The notes under the pieces: generated by a model
Database searches by the model: none
What the model was told of the DNA's origin: nothing
What the model saw: the letters and a program-made list of their open reading frames with translations, nothing else
From: Limiplasma sp964504385
GTDB taxonomy: Bacteria; Bacillota; Clostridia; Christensenellales; Aristaeellaceae
Reading direction: 5' to 3'
Assembly: GCA_964504385.1 (NCBI GenBank)
Contig: CAZDEF010000088.1
Span: 1-9,265, forward strand
DNA: 9,265 bases
Shown here: one piece after another, positions 1 through 5,495 of the stretch
Numbering within the stretch: the stretch's first letter is position 1
Layout of the letters: every line of letters begins with the position of its first letter
Program-made: the position numbers and the translations under genes

Positions 1-136
1 ACTTGGCGATGGAACCAACGATGGTGCCTTCCAGAGGATTGACTTCGGCATAAACGAGGGTAACAGGCTCAGCCAGAGCAGCAGTGCAGCCCAGAGCCAT
101 TACGAGGGCCAGAACCAGAGCAAGCAGCTTTTTCAT
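1..136 (-). CDS. Secreted solute-binding protein, TRAP DctP-like (partial, N-terminus only)
   Basis: Only the first 45 codons are in the window; the gene runs off the left edge. The start at 136 is preceded by AGGAGG (150-145) with 8 nt spacing. The product begins MKKLLALVLALVMALGC and has a classic signal peptide: two lysines, a long hydrophobic core, then ALA before EP, a likely signal peptidase I site near residue 22. The cysteine at residue 17 lies in ALGC, which is a poor lipobox. The mature start (EPVTLVYAEVNPLEGT) resembles the first beta strand of TRAP-transporter DctP receptors, which capture organic acids outside the membrane and pass them to DctQM. That assignment rests on about 20 residues and is tentative; another extracellular binding protein is possible. 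The signal peptide and partial gene are well supported. Confidence 0.72.
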   Translation of the reverse strand, partial: MKKLLALVLALVMALGCTAALAEPVTLVYAEVNPLEGTIVGSIAK

Positions 137-204
137 AGGGATCTCCTCCTGTTTTTTTCATTCCGGCATTCCATTCACAGGTCATTTCCGGAATTCTTGA
201 TACC

Positions 205-233
205 ATTTTATCACATTCAAGTCAATTTGTCTA
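205..233 (-). promoter_or_regulatory. Sigma-A-type promoter of the solute-binding protein gene
   Basis: On the minus strand TAGACA (233-228) is followed after exactly 17 bp by TAAAAT (210-205), with TGA just upstream of the -10 giving an extended -10. It sits about 70 bp upstream of the start codon in AT-rich DNA, and no other gene lies between. Start site mapping is not available. Confidence 0.65.
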
Positions 234-299
234 CCGTTTTGTTTACTAGCATACAAGTTTATTTTGAGGGGACGCAAAGTAAAGATTGTGCTAATTTTA

Positions 300-327
300 T
301 TGATACGAATTGCATTTCTCCTATTTT
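300..327 (+). promoter_or_regulatory. Possible promoter of the YcxB-like gene
   Basis: TTGATA (300-305) and TATTTT (322-327) are separated by 16 bp on the plus strand, upstream of the 376 start. The -10 is weak and the region is generally AT-rich, so this is only the best candidate I could find in the divergent 137-375 interval. Confidence 0.3.
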
Positions 328-375
328 TATGTCAAAATAAGAAACGGTAAAGATTTATTGGGAGGCGCTGCCGCT

Positions 376-921
376 ATGAAAAATCAGCGAATCACCGCGC
401 ATGTCAAGATGGATTACAAGACCCTGCGCGCCTTTTCCCTGTTCGACACCTTCTTTCTGCGCAAGGGATGGATCCGCCCCACCATTTTCGGCGACGCGTT
501 CGTGCTGTTTGCCCTCATCTGCTTTCTGGCCACGGGCAAGGAGCAGAACTGGCTGCTGGGCATCGTGCTGCTGGTCATCGGCGTGGGCATGCCGACCGTG
601 TATGTGGGCATGTTCCTGTCCGGCGTGAAGGCGCGGGCCAAGAAGCTGCGGCTGGATCCTCCGCGCCCCGTCTACACGCTGAACCTGAGCGACAGCAGCG
701 TGACCATTCATAATGATATGAAGCAGGAGCCGGATGTGGAGCTGCCGTGGCAGAAGATCCCCGCCGCCTTCCGCGTGAAGAACGCGGTCTATCTGTACGC
801 CACCCCCGCCAAGGCTTTCATCCTGCCGGACGGTCAGGCCGACGCCTCGCCCGCCGATGTGTGGGCGTTCATCGCATCGCATCTGCCCGAAGGCCGTGCG
901 AATGTGCGCAAAAAGAAGTAA
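376..921 (+). CDS. YcxB-like membrane protein
   Basis: The product is 181 aa. I chose ATG 376 over the longer open frame from 310 because GGGAGG lies at 360-365 and the upstream codons look non-coding. After about 35 polar residues there are two hydrophobic segments (roughly 36-53 and 59-81), then a basic stretch (KARAKK) and a soluble C-terminal domain. That domain contains VELPWQKIP, a VYLYATPAKAFILP strand pair and an ending rich in lysine. This matches the YcxB family: two membrane helices plus a PH-like C-terminal domain, in which LPY/W..I and lyly....a.iiP are recurrent. The molecular function of YcxB proteins is not established. The gene stands alone, divergent from the binding protein, and a new promoter starts 9 bp after its stop. 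Confidence 0.7.
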   Translation: MKNQRITAHVKMDYKTLRAFSLFDTFFLRKGWIRPTIFGDAFVLFALICFLATGKEQNWLLGIVLLVIGVGMPTVYVGMFLSGVKARAKKLRLDPPRPVYTLNLSDSSVTIHNDMKQEPDVELPWQKIPAAFRVKNAVYLYATPAKAFILPDGQADASPADVWAFIASHLPEGRANVRKKK

Positions 922-929
922 AGAGCGGC

Positions 930-958
930 TTTACTGCCCATCCCCCATATGGTACAAT
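930..958 (+). promoter_or_regulatory. Promoter driving the ECF-kinase-Mrp gene run
   Basis: TTTACT (930-935) and TACAAT (953-958) have a 17-bp spacer, and TGG precedes the -10 as an extended element. It starts 9 bp after the YcxB-like stop codon and implies a leader of about 105 nt before the ATG at 1071. Confidence 0.6.
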
Positions 959-1000
959 ATCGATCACCCCACCGGGAATGAAACGTCACGAAGGCGTTTG

Positions 1001-1031
1001 GCCCCTTCTGAAGAAGGGCGACGGGCTTTTT
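1001..1031 (+). terminator. Hairpin plus five T in the ECF leader (terminator or attenuator candidate)
   Basis: GCCCCTTC (1001-1008) can pair with GAAGGGC (1013-1019) around a TGAA tetraloop, with one bulged C. Alternatively the outer GCCC (1001-1004) can pair with GGGC (1023-1026), placing the hairpin directly against five T at 1027-1031. A smaller hairpin AAACG/CGTTT (981-985/995-999) precedes it. Because the hairpin lies between the predicted start site and the first codon, it could end the YcxB-like transcript, attenuate the downstream operon, or both. I did not recognise a known riboswitch class in 960-1070. Confidence 0.35.
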
Positions 1032-1070
1032 GTGTACGCAGATTTCTTTGGAGAAAGGGTGTGTTTTTGT

Positions 1071-1586
1071 ATGGCAACGACCAAACACATTCATAAACTG
1101 GCGCTGTCCGCGCTGCTGCTGGCGGTGGGGCTGCTGCTGCCCTTCCTGACCGGGCAGATCCCCGAGATCGGCAGCATGCTGCTGCCGCTGCATCTGCCCG
1201 CGCTGCTGTGCGGCTTTGCGTGCGGATGGCCGTGGGGGCTGGCAGTGGGCTTTGTGCTGCCGCTTTTGCGCAGCTTCCTGTTCGGCATGCCGCCCTTCAT
1301 GCCCACCGCGCTGGCCATGGCCTGCGAGATGGCTGCCTACGGCGCGGCGGCCGGCGCGCTGTACAAGCGCTTCTCCGTGTATCCCGCCCTGATCGGGGCG
1401 ATGCTCATCGGGCGCGCCGTGTGGGGCGCGGTCAGCTGGCTGCTCTATACCGCCTTCATGCCGAGCCGCTTCAGTCTTGTCATGTTCTGGACGGCTGGGT
1501 TTGCCAACGCATGGCCGGGCATTCTGCTGCAGCTCGTCCTGGTGCCGCTGATCGTGGCGGCGCTGAAGAAGGCAAAGCTGATCTGA
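1071..1586 (+). CDS. ECF transporter S component (substrate-binding membrane subunit)
   Basis: The protein has 171 aa and is almost entirely hydrophobic, with about six membrane segments, the usual size of an ECF S component. S components bind a vitamin or other micronutrient and dock on the energizing AAT module. Near the N-terminus ALLLA (residues 14-18) fits the AxxxA contact motif used for docking to the T subunit. The stretches LLPLHLPALLCGF and PLLRSFLFGMPP fit the broad ECF S family (PF12822 type). The substrate cannot be read from sequence; pantothenate, folate or HMP-type S components are all conceivable. No EcfA or EcfT gene is near, so it presumably uses a shared module encoded elsewhere. 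AAAGGGTG at 1054-1061 is the likely ribosome site. The next gene follows after 31 bp, so co-transcription is likely. Confidence 0.82.
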   Translation: MATTKHIHKLALSALLLAVGLLLPFLTGQIPEIGSMLLPLHLPALLCGFACGWPWGLAVGFVLPLLRSFLFGMPPFMPTALAMACEMAAYGAAAGALYKRFSVYPALIGAMLIGRAVWGAVSWLLYTAFMPSRFSLVMFWTAGFANAWPGILLQLVLVPLIVAALKKAKLI

Positions 1587-1617
1587 TCTTTCGGGTTCGT
1601 TTGAAGGAAGTTTTGAC

Positions 1618-2697
1618 ATGAATCAACTGCTTTTGAAAAAGCATCTGGAGCAATATCCGCTCATGCAGCCCATCGACGCCATCAAGCTGATCTACCAGCA
1701 CGCCTTCGGCTGCGGCCATTTGCTGCCGGATCCCGCCGTGGCGGAAGCCCGGATCCGCGAAGAACTTGCCAGCACCCCGGAGGATGCGCACATGCCTGCG
1801 TATGGATCCATCGGCGGCGGATTGTGCAGGCTGAATCTGGCCGCGCCAGAGGTGCGCAGCCTTGGCGCGGAGTGCATCGCGCGCATGATGCGCGCTACGG
1901 AAGCGCAGGTGCAGCAACGCAGCGCGTCCGCCGCCATGTACACCCGTGCGCTGGAGGATGTGCAGCAGGCCGTGCAGAGCGGTCTGACGCCTTTTTCCGC
2001 GCAGGAATGGGCAGACTGTCTGGCGCGGCACGAGGCGCAGGGCCGCCCTGTCGTCAGCCACAGCGAGACCTATCGCAAGCATTACGCGCCGCATTACCGC
2101 GTGGTGCTGGAAAACTTCATCCCTCTGCTGCCGGTGCTGCGCGAAATCGTCTGCGGACGCAGGTGGATCGTGCTGGACGGCCCCTGCGGCAGCGGCAAGA
2201 CCACGCTGGCCCGTGCTCTGGCAGGGCTGTACCAGCAGCAGCCCATTCCGATGGATGACTTTTTTCTGCCCTTTGCACTGCGCACGCCGCAGCGGCTGGA
2301 GCAGCCGGGCGGCAATGTGCATTATGAACGGTTCCTCGATGAAGTGCTGATGCATCTGGACGATGACCCGCTGATCTACCGCCGCTTCGACTGTGCCACC
2401 GGCGCGTTTGTGCAGCGGCAGGCACAGCTGCGCTGGGTGGGCGTCATCGAGGGCAGCTACAGCCATCACCCCGCCTTTGACGGCGTTTACCGCCAGCGCG
2501 GCGCTCTGCGGGTGTATGTGGACGTGGAAAGCAGCCAGCAGCTGCGCCGCCTTGAGCGGCGAGACCCCGAAATGCTGGAACGGTTCCGCAGCGTATGGAT
2601 CCCCCTTGAAAAAAGGTATTTTGAGGCGTATGATATAAAGGATCGGGCCGACGTGATCGTACAAAGCGTCAGCCCGCTGAGGGAGGATGACGATTGA
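1618..2697 (+). CDS. Two-domain P-loop kinase-like protein (uridine kinase-like C-terminal domain)
   Basis: The product is 359 aa, with GAAGGAAG (1603-1610) 7 nt before the ATG. Residues 1-175 form a helical domain of a family of uncharacterised Clostridia proteins, as I recall it: YPLMQPIDAIKLIYQ, FGCGHLLPDP and SHSETYRKHYAPHYRVV are its landmarks. Residues 184-355 are a P-loop kinase domain of the uridine kinase/PRK type: Walker A GPCGSGKTT (188-196), MDDFF (212-216) as the substrate-side acidic motif, RRFDCATG, and EGSYSHHP around E278. Family knowledge predicts ATP-dependent phosphorylation of a small hydroxyl substrate in the cytoplasm, but the substrate is unknown and the uridine label is only by resemblance. 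Downstream of an ECF S component it may trap an imported compound. Its TGA overlaps the TTG start of the next gene. Confidence 0.75.
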   Translation: MNQLLLKKHLEQYPLMQPIDAIKLIYQHAFGCGHLLPDPAVAEARIREELASTPEDAHMPAYGSIGGGLCRLNLAAPEVRSLGAECIARMMRATEAQVQQRSASAAMYTRALEDVQQAVQSGLTPFSAQEWADCLARHEAQGRPVVSHSETYRKHYAPHYRVVLENFIPLLPVLREIVCGRRWIVLDGPCGSGKTTLARALAGLYQQQPIPMDDFFLPFALRTPQRLEQPGGNVHYERFLDEVLMHLDDDPLIYRRFDCATGAFVQRQAQLRWVGVIEGSYSHHPAFDGVYRQRGALRVYVDVESSQQLRRLERRDPEMLERFRSVWIPLEKRYFEAYDIKDRADVIVQSVSPLREDDD

Positions 2698-3122
2698 AGC
2701 TACTGGTCATTGACGGACAGGGCGGCGGCGTGGGCAAGAGCCTTGTTGCAGCGCTGAAGGCGCGCATGCCCGCTCAGCAGGTGATCGCGCTGGGCACCAA
2801 TGTGCAGGCCACGGCCGCCATGCTGCGCACAGGAGCCGACGCGGGCGCCACCGGGGAAAGCGCCATCCGCTACCAGTGCCGAACCGCCGATATCATCATG
2901 GGCGCGACCGGCATCCTGCATGCCAACGCCATGATGGGCGAAATATCGCCCGGCATCGCCGCCGCAGTCAGTCTGAGCGAGGCGCGCAAGATCTTGGTGC
3001 CTCTGGAGCGCTGCGGACTGATGATCGCCGGGGTGGGCCGACAGCCGCTGGACGGGCTGATCCGTCAGGCGGCGGACATGGCGGCGGCTCTTTGCGATGG
3101 ATCCATTTCTCAAAACCCATAG
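2694..3122 (+). CDS. DUF3842 family protein
   Basis: The product is 142 aa. The start is TTG at 2694, supported by GGGAGG (2681-2686) with 7 nt spacing and by the protein beginning MKLLVIDGQGGGVGKS, the conserved opening of this family. The four bases TTGA are shared with the stop of the kinase gene, so translation is probably coupled. The GQGGGVGKS loop (8-16) resembles either a Rossmann glycine loop or a deviant Walker A; the rest shows the family's LGTN, GADAGATGE, DIIMGATGIL, NAMMGEISP and VPLERCGLMIAGV blocks. The domain is a single compact alpha/beta unit without membrane segments. Its biochemical function is not known. It sits 18 bp upstream of the Mrp-type ATPase gene, which suggests a link to that protein. 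Family call is confident, function is not. Confidence 0.8.
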   Translation: MKLLVIDGQGGGVGKSLVAALKARMPAQQVIALGTNVQATAAMLRTGADAGATGESAIRYQCRTADIIMGATGILHANAMMGEISPGIAAAVSLSEARKILVPLERCGLMIAGVGRQPLDGLIRQAADMAAALCDGSISQNP

Positions 3123-3140
3123 AAAGAAGGAAGAAACGAC

Positions 3141-3980
3141 ATGAGTGAATGCACTCACAACTGCTCCACCTGCGGACAGAGCTGCTCCTCGCGCACCGAG
3201 CCGCAGAGTCTGCTGGTGAAGCCTCATGAACTCAGCCACATCAAAAAGGTCATCGGCGTGTGCTCCGGCAAGGGCGGCGTGGGCAAAAGCCTCGTCACCA
3301 GCCTGCTGGCGGTGCTGGCGCAGCGGCAGGGCCTGAAGGTGGGCATTCTGGACGCCGATATCACCGGCCCCTCCATCCCCCGCGCCTTCGGTCTGAAGGA
3401 AAAGGCCGGCGGCAGCGACAGCGGCATCTATCCCGTGCGCACTAAGACCGGCATCGATGTGATGAGTCTGAACCTGCTTTTGGAAAACGACTCTGATCCC
3501 GTCGTATGGCGCGGCCCCGTCATCGCGGGCGCTGTGGGTCAGTTCTGGACCGACGTCATCTGGGGCGATAAGGACGTGCTGTTCATCGATATGCCTCCGG
3601 GAACCGGCGATGTGATGCTCACCGTCTGCCAGACCATCCCCGTGGACGGGCTCGTGCTCGTCACCACGCCGCAGGAGCTGGTGGAGATGATCGTGGAGAA
3701 AGCGCTGAAGATGGCCGGTCTGATGGAGATCCCCGTGATGGCCATGGTGGAGAACATGAGCTACCTGCCCTGCCCCGACTGCGGCAAGCAGATCGAGCTG
3801 TTCGGCAAGAGCCATCTGGACGAGATCGCCCAGCGGTACGATATCCCCCTCACCGCCAAGCTGCCCATCGACCCCAAGCTGGCCGGCGGCATTGACAAGG
3901 GCATGATCGAACTGTTCAACGGCGACTGGCTGGACAAGATCGCCGACGCCATTTACGATCTGCCCGTTCACAACGACTGA
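3141..3980 (+). CDS. Mrp/NBP35-type Fe-S cluster carrier ATPase
   Basis: The protein has 279 aa and belongs to the deviant Walker A (MinD/ParA-like) ATPases that carry Fe-S clusters to apoproteins in the cytoplasm. SGKGGVGKS (42-50) is the P-loop with the signature lysine K44, LDADITGPS (70-78) is switch I, and FIDMPPGTGD (148-157) is switch II. CPDC (C211, C214) is the conserved CxxC that binds a bridging cluster at the dimer interface. The N-terminus has four extra cysteines (C4, C8, C11, C15; CX3CX2CX3C), recalling the N-terminal cluster of NBP35 rather than the MIP18-like domain of enterobacterial Mrp. The start at 3141 has a purine-rich AGAAGGAAGA before it. The flanking DUF3842 and cysteine-rich genes lie within 20 bp, supporting an operon for Fe-S or thiol chemistry. 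Confidence 0.9.
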   Translation: MSECTHNCSTCGQSCSSRTEPQSLLVKPHELSHIKKVIGVCSGKGGVGKSLVTSLLAVLAQRQGLKVGILDADITGPSIPRAFGLKEKAGGSDSGIYPVRTKTGIDVMSLNLLLENDSDPVVWRGPVIAGAVGQFWTDVIWGDKDVLFIDMPPGTGDVMLTVCQTIPVDGLVLVTTPQELVEMIVEKALKMAGLMEIPVMAMVENMSYLPCPDCGKQIELFGKSHLDEIAQRYDIPLTAKLPIDPKLAGGIDKGMIELFNGDWLDKIADAIYDLPVHND

Positions 3981-3990
3981 GGACACAGCC

Positions 3991-4455
3991 ATGGTTGACA
4001 AGCAGCAGAAAGTGGAGCGCGCAAGAGAGTTCTTCCTGTCCGGGTACAACTGCGCGCAGTCCGTGGCGACGGCGTTCGCGCCGGAAATGGGGCTGAGCGA
4101 GCAGGCCGTGTTGCGCCTTGCATCCGCCTTTGGCGGCGGTCTGGGCGGCATGCGGCTCACCTGCGGCGCTGTCAGCGGCATGTGCATGGCGCTGGGTCAG
4201 CTGACCGGCTATGACGATGCAGACGACCCCGAGGCCAAGAAGCACCTGTATGCGCAGACGCGCCGCCTGTGCGAACAGTTCCTGATGGAATACGGCACCC
4301 TGACCTGCCGCGAACTGCTGGCCCAAAACGGCGTGGTCGCTCAGGCCGAGCCCAGCGAGCGCACCCCGGAATACTACCGCACGCGCCCCTGCGTGCGCTA
4401 TGTGGAGCACTGCGCGGCGCTGCTTTCGGACGCACTCAACGAAGCAAACGAATAA
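3991..4455 (+). CDS. C_GCAxxG_C_C family redox-type protein
   Basis: The 154-aa product starts 10 bp after the Mrp stop, with GAGGA overlapping that stop as ribosome site. It contains GYNCAQSV (C21), FGGGLGGMRLTCGAVSG (C58), C65, C94, TCRELL (C106) and a C-terminal C134-x6-C141 pair, which together match the C_GCAxxG_C_C family. The protein is mostly helical with no signal peptide or membrane segment. The function is not established; members are often found near redox or metal genes in anaerobes, and the fixed cysteines suggest metal, cluster or disulfide chemistry. Here the gene directly follows the Fe-S carrier, so it could be a client or partner, but that is inference. Confidence 0.85.
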   Translation: MVDKQQKVERAREFFLSGYNCAQSVATAFAPEMGLSEQAVLRLASAFGGGLGGMRLTCGAVSGMCMALGQLTGYDDADDPEAKKHLYAQTRRLCEQFLMEYGTLTCRELLAQNGVVAQAEPSERTPEYYRTRPCVRYVEHCAALLSDALNEANE

Positions 4456-4462
4456 TCTCTGC

Positions 4463-4484
4463 GGGGAAGGCGTCTGCCTTCCCC
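4463..4484 (+). terminator. Perfect 9-bp hairpin between the cysteine protein and hydrolase genes
   Basis: GGGGAAGGC (4463-4471) pairs without mismatch with GCCTTCCCC (4476-4484) around the loop GTCT, 7 bp after the stop codon at 4455. The following bases (CATTTCAT) are a poor U tract, so it may be a leaky terminator, a processing site or an mRNA 3'-end stabiliser rather than a full stop. Confidence 0.45.
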
Positions 4485-4511
4485 CATTTCATAAGGAGGA
4501 ATGGAGCAGCC

Positions 4512-5363
4512 ATGTTTCATCAGAGGATCATGATCCCCGCTTCCCAAGGCGCACAGATCGCGCTGGATGCGTATGTGCCCAGCCCCATCTTGGAGATGGA
4601 AGACCTGCCGCGCCGGCCGGCCATCGTCATCTGCCCCGGCGGCGCTTATCGTTTCTGCAGTGAACGCGAGGCGGAGCCCATCGCCCTGCGCTTCCTGGCG
4701 GAAGGCTTCAACGCCTTCGTGGTGTGGTATCGCGTGGCGCCGAATCGTTTCCCCATCCCCCAGCAGGACGCGGCGGCAGCGATGGCGTATGTGCGCGCCC
4801 ACGCGGATCGATTCCATACCGACCCTGACCGCATCGCCATCGGCGGCTTCTCCGCAGGCGGCCATCTGGCTGGCAGCATCGGCACGCTGTGGCAGAAGGC
4901 GGAGCTGTGGCAGGAACTGGGCCTGACGCCCGAGGACGTACGCCCCAACGCCCTCATGCTGTGCTACCCCGTCATCACGGGAGGCGAATGCGCACACCGC
5001 GGCTCCTTCGAAAACCTGCTGGGCAGCGACGATCTGGCCCTGTATGCGCAATACTCCGTGGACGGCTGGGTGACGGAAGCCTGCCCGCCCACCTTCCTGT
5101 GGCATACCTTTGAGGACGCATCCGTGCCGGTGCAGAACAGCCTGCTCATGGCGCGCGCGCTGGCCGATCACGGCGTGCTCACCGAGCTGCATATGTTCCC
5201 CCATGGCCCGCACGGCGCATCCCTGTGCAACGCCATCACCAGCTCCGCCCAGCGCCCCGATCAGTGTCTGCCGGAGTGTCAGGTTTGGCCGGAAATGGCC
5301 GCGCGCTTCCTGAAGGATGCCATGGAAAAGAAAAAAACATCTGCTAAACAAGGCCAGAATTGA
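4512..5363 (+). CDS. Alpha/beta hydrolase (esterase-like, acetylesterase family)
   Basis: The 283-aa product shows a complete hydrolase fold. PGGAY (42-46) provides the oxyanion-hole loop, GFSAGG (112-117) holds the nucleophile Ser114, FEDASVP includes the likely acid Asp202, and FPHGPHG includes the likely base His234. This arrangement is that of small esterases related to acetylxylan esterases and the BD-FAE group, which remove acyl groups from sugars or similar substrates. No signal peptide is present, so it should act in the cytoplasm on imported material. I chose ATG 4512 rather than the longer open frame from 4269, which overlaps the previous gene; AAGGAGGA (4493-4500) lies upstream and GGAG (4503-4506) is closer. 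The actual substrate is unknown. Its role beside the Fe-S block is unclear. The stop codon overlaps the next promoter. Confidence 0.85.
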   Translation: MFHQRIMIPASQGAQIALDAYVPSPILEMEDLPRRPAIVICPGGAYRFCSEREAEPIALRFLAEGFNAFVVWYRVAPNRFPIPQQDAAAAMAYVRAHADRFHTDPDRIAIGGFSAGGHLAGSIGTLWQKAELWQELGLTPEDVRPNALMLCYPVITGGECAHRGSFENLLGSDDLALYAQYSVDGWVTEACPPTFLWHTFEDASVPVQNSLLMARALADHGVLTELHMFPHGPHGASLCNAITSSAQRPDQCLPECQVWPEMAARFLKDAMEKKKTSAKQGQN

Positions 5364-5389
5364 CACGCCATGCAGAAACATGGTATTCT
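5360..5389 (+). promoter_or_regulatory. Promoter of the asd-dapA-dapB operon
   Basis: A consensus TTGACA (5360-5365), overlapping the hydrolase stop codon, is followed after 18 bp by TATTCT (5384-5389) with TGG in front as an extended -10. The spacer contains the inverted repeat CCATG-N6-CATGG (5368-5383), and GGTAT-N11-ATACC (5382-5402) spans the -10 region and predicted start site; either could be a repressor site. The implied leader is about 100 nt. Confidence 0.65.
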
Positions 5390-5495
5390 GATTTTTGATA
5401 CCTTCCCGCACGCAAACGCACCTTTTGGCATAAGATAGAGAGCGTGCATTTGAAAAAGGCGGTTCAACCCAACCAATGAAACGGAGGCTTCCATC

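Noticed and set aside
1480..2664. A long minus-strand open frame (394 aa) opposite the kinase-like gene, and similarly 2700-4187 and 4398-7562
   Set aside because: They lie opposite genes with clear family motifs, cross several real gene boundaries, have low-complexity His/Gln/Ala-rich products and no ribosome sites; they are by-products of GC-rich codon use.
2694..2745. DUF3842 glycine loop as evidence for a ParA/MinD ATPase
   Set aside because: GQGGGVGKS resembles a deviant Walker A, but the protein has only 142 residues and lacks the switch motifs seen in the neighbouring Mrp, so ATPase activity is not claimed.
4269..4511. N-terminal extension of the hydrolase
   Set aside because: The extra 81 codons overlap the cysteine-protein gene in another frame and encode an arginine-rich, non-conserved stretch; the hydrolase fold starts after ATG 4512.
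5370..5438. Short 22-codon open frame starting ATGCAGAAA upstream of asd
   Set aside because: Its start lies upstream of the predicted transcription start, it has no Shine-Dalgarno sequence, and the peptide has no regulatory codon pattern.
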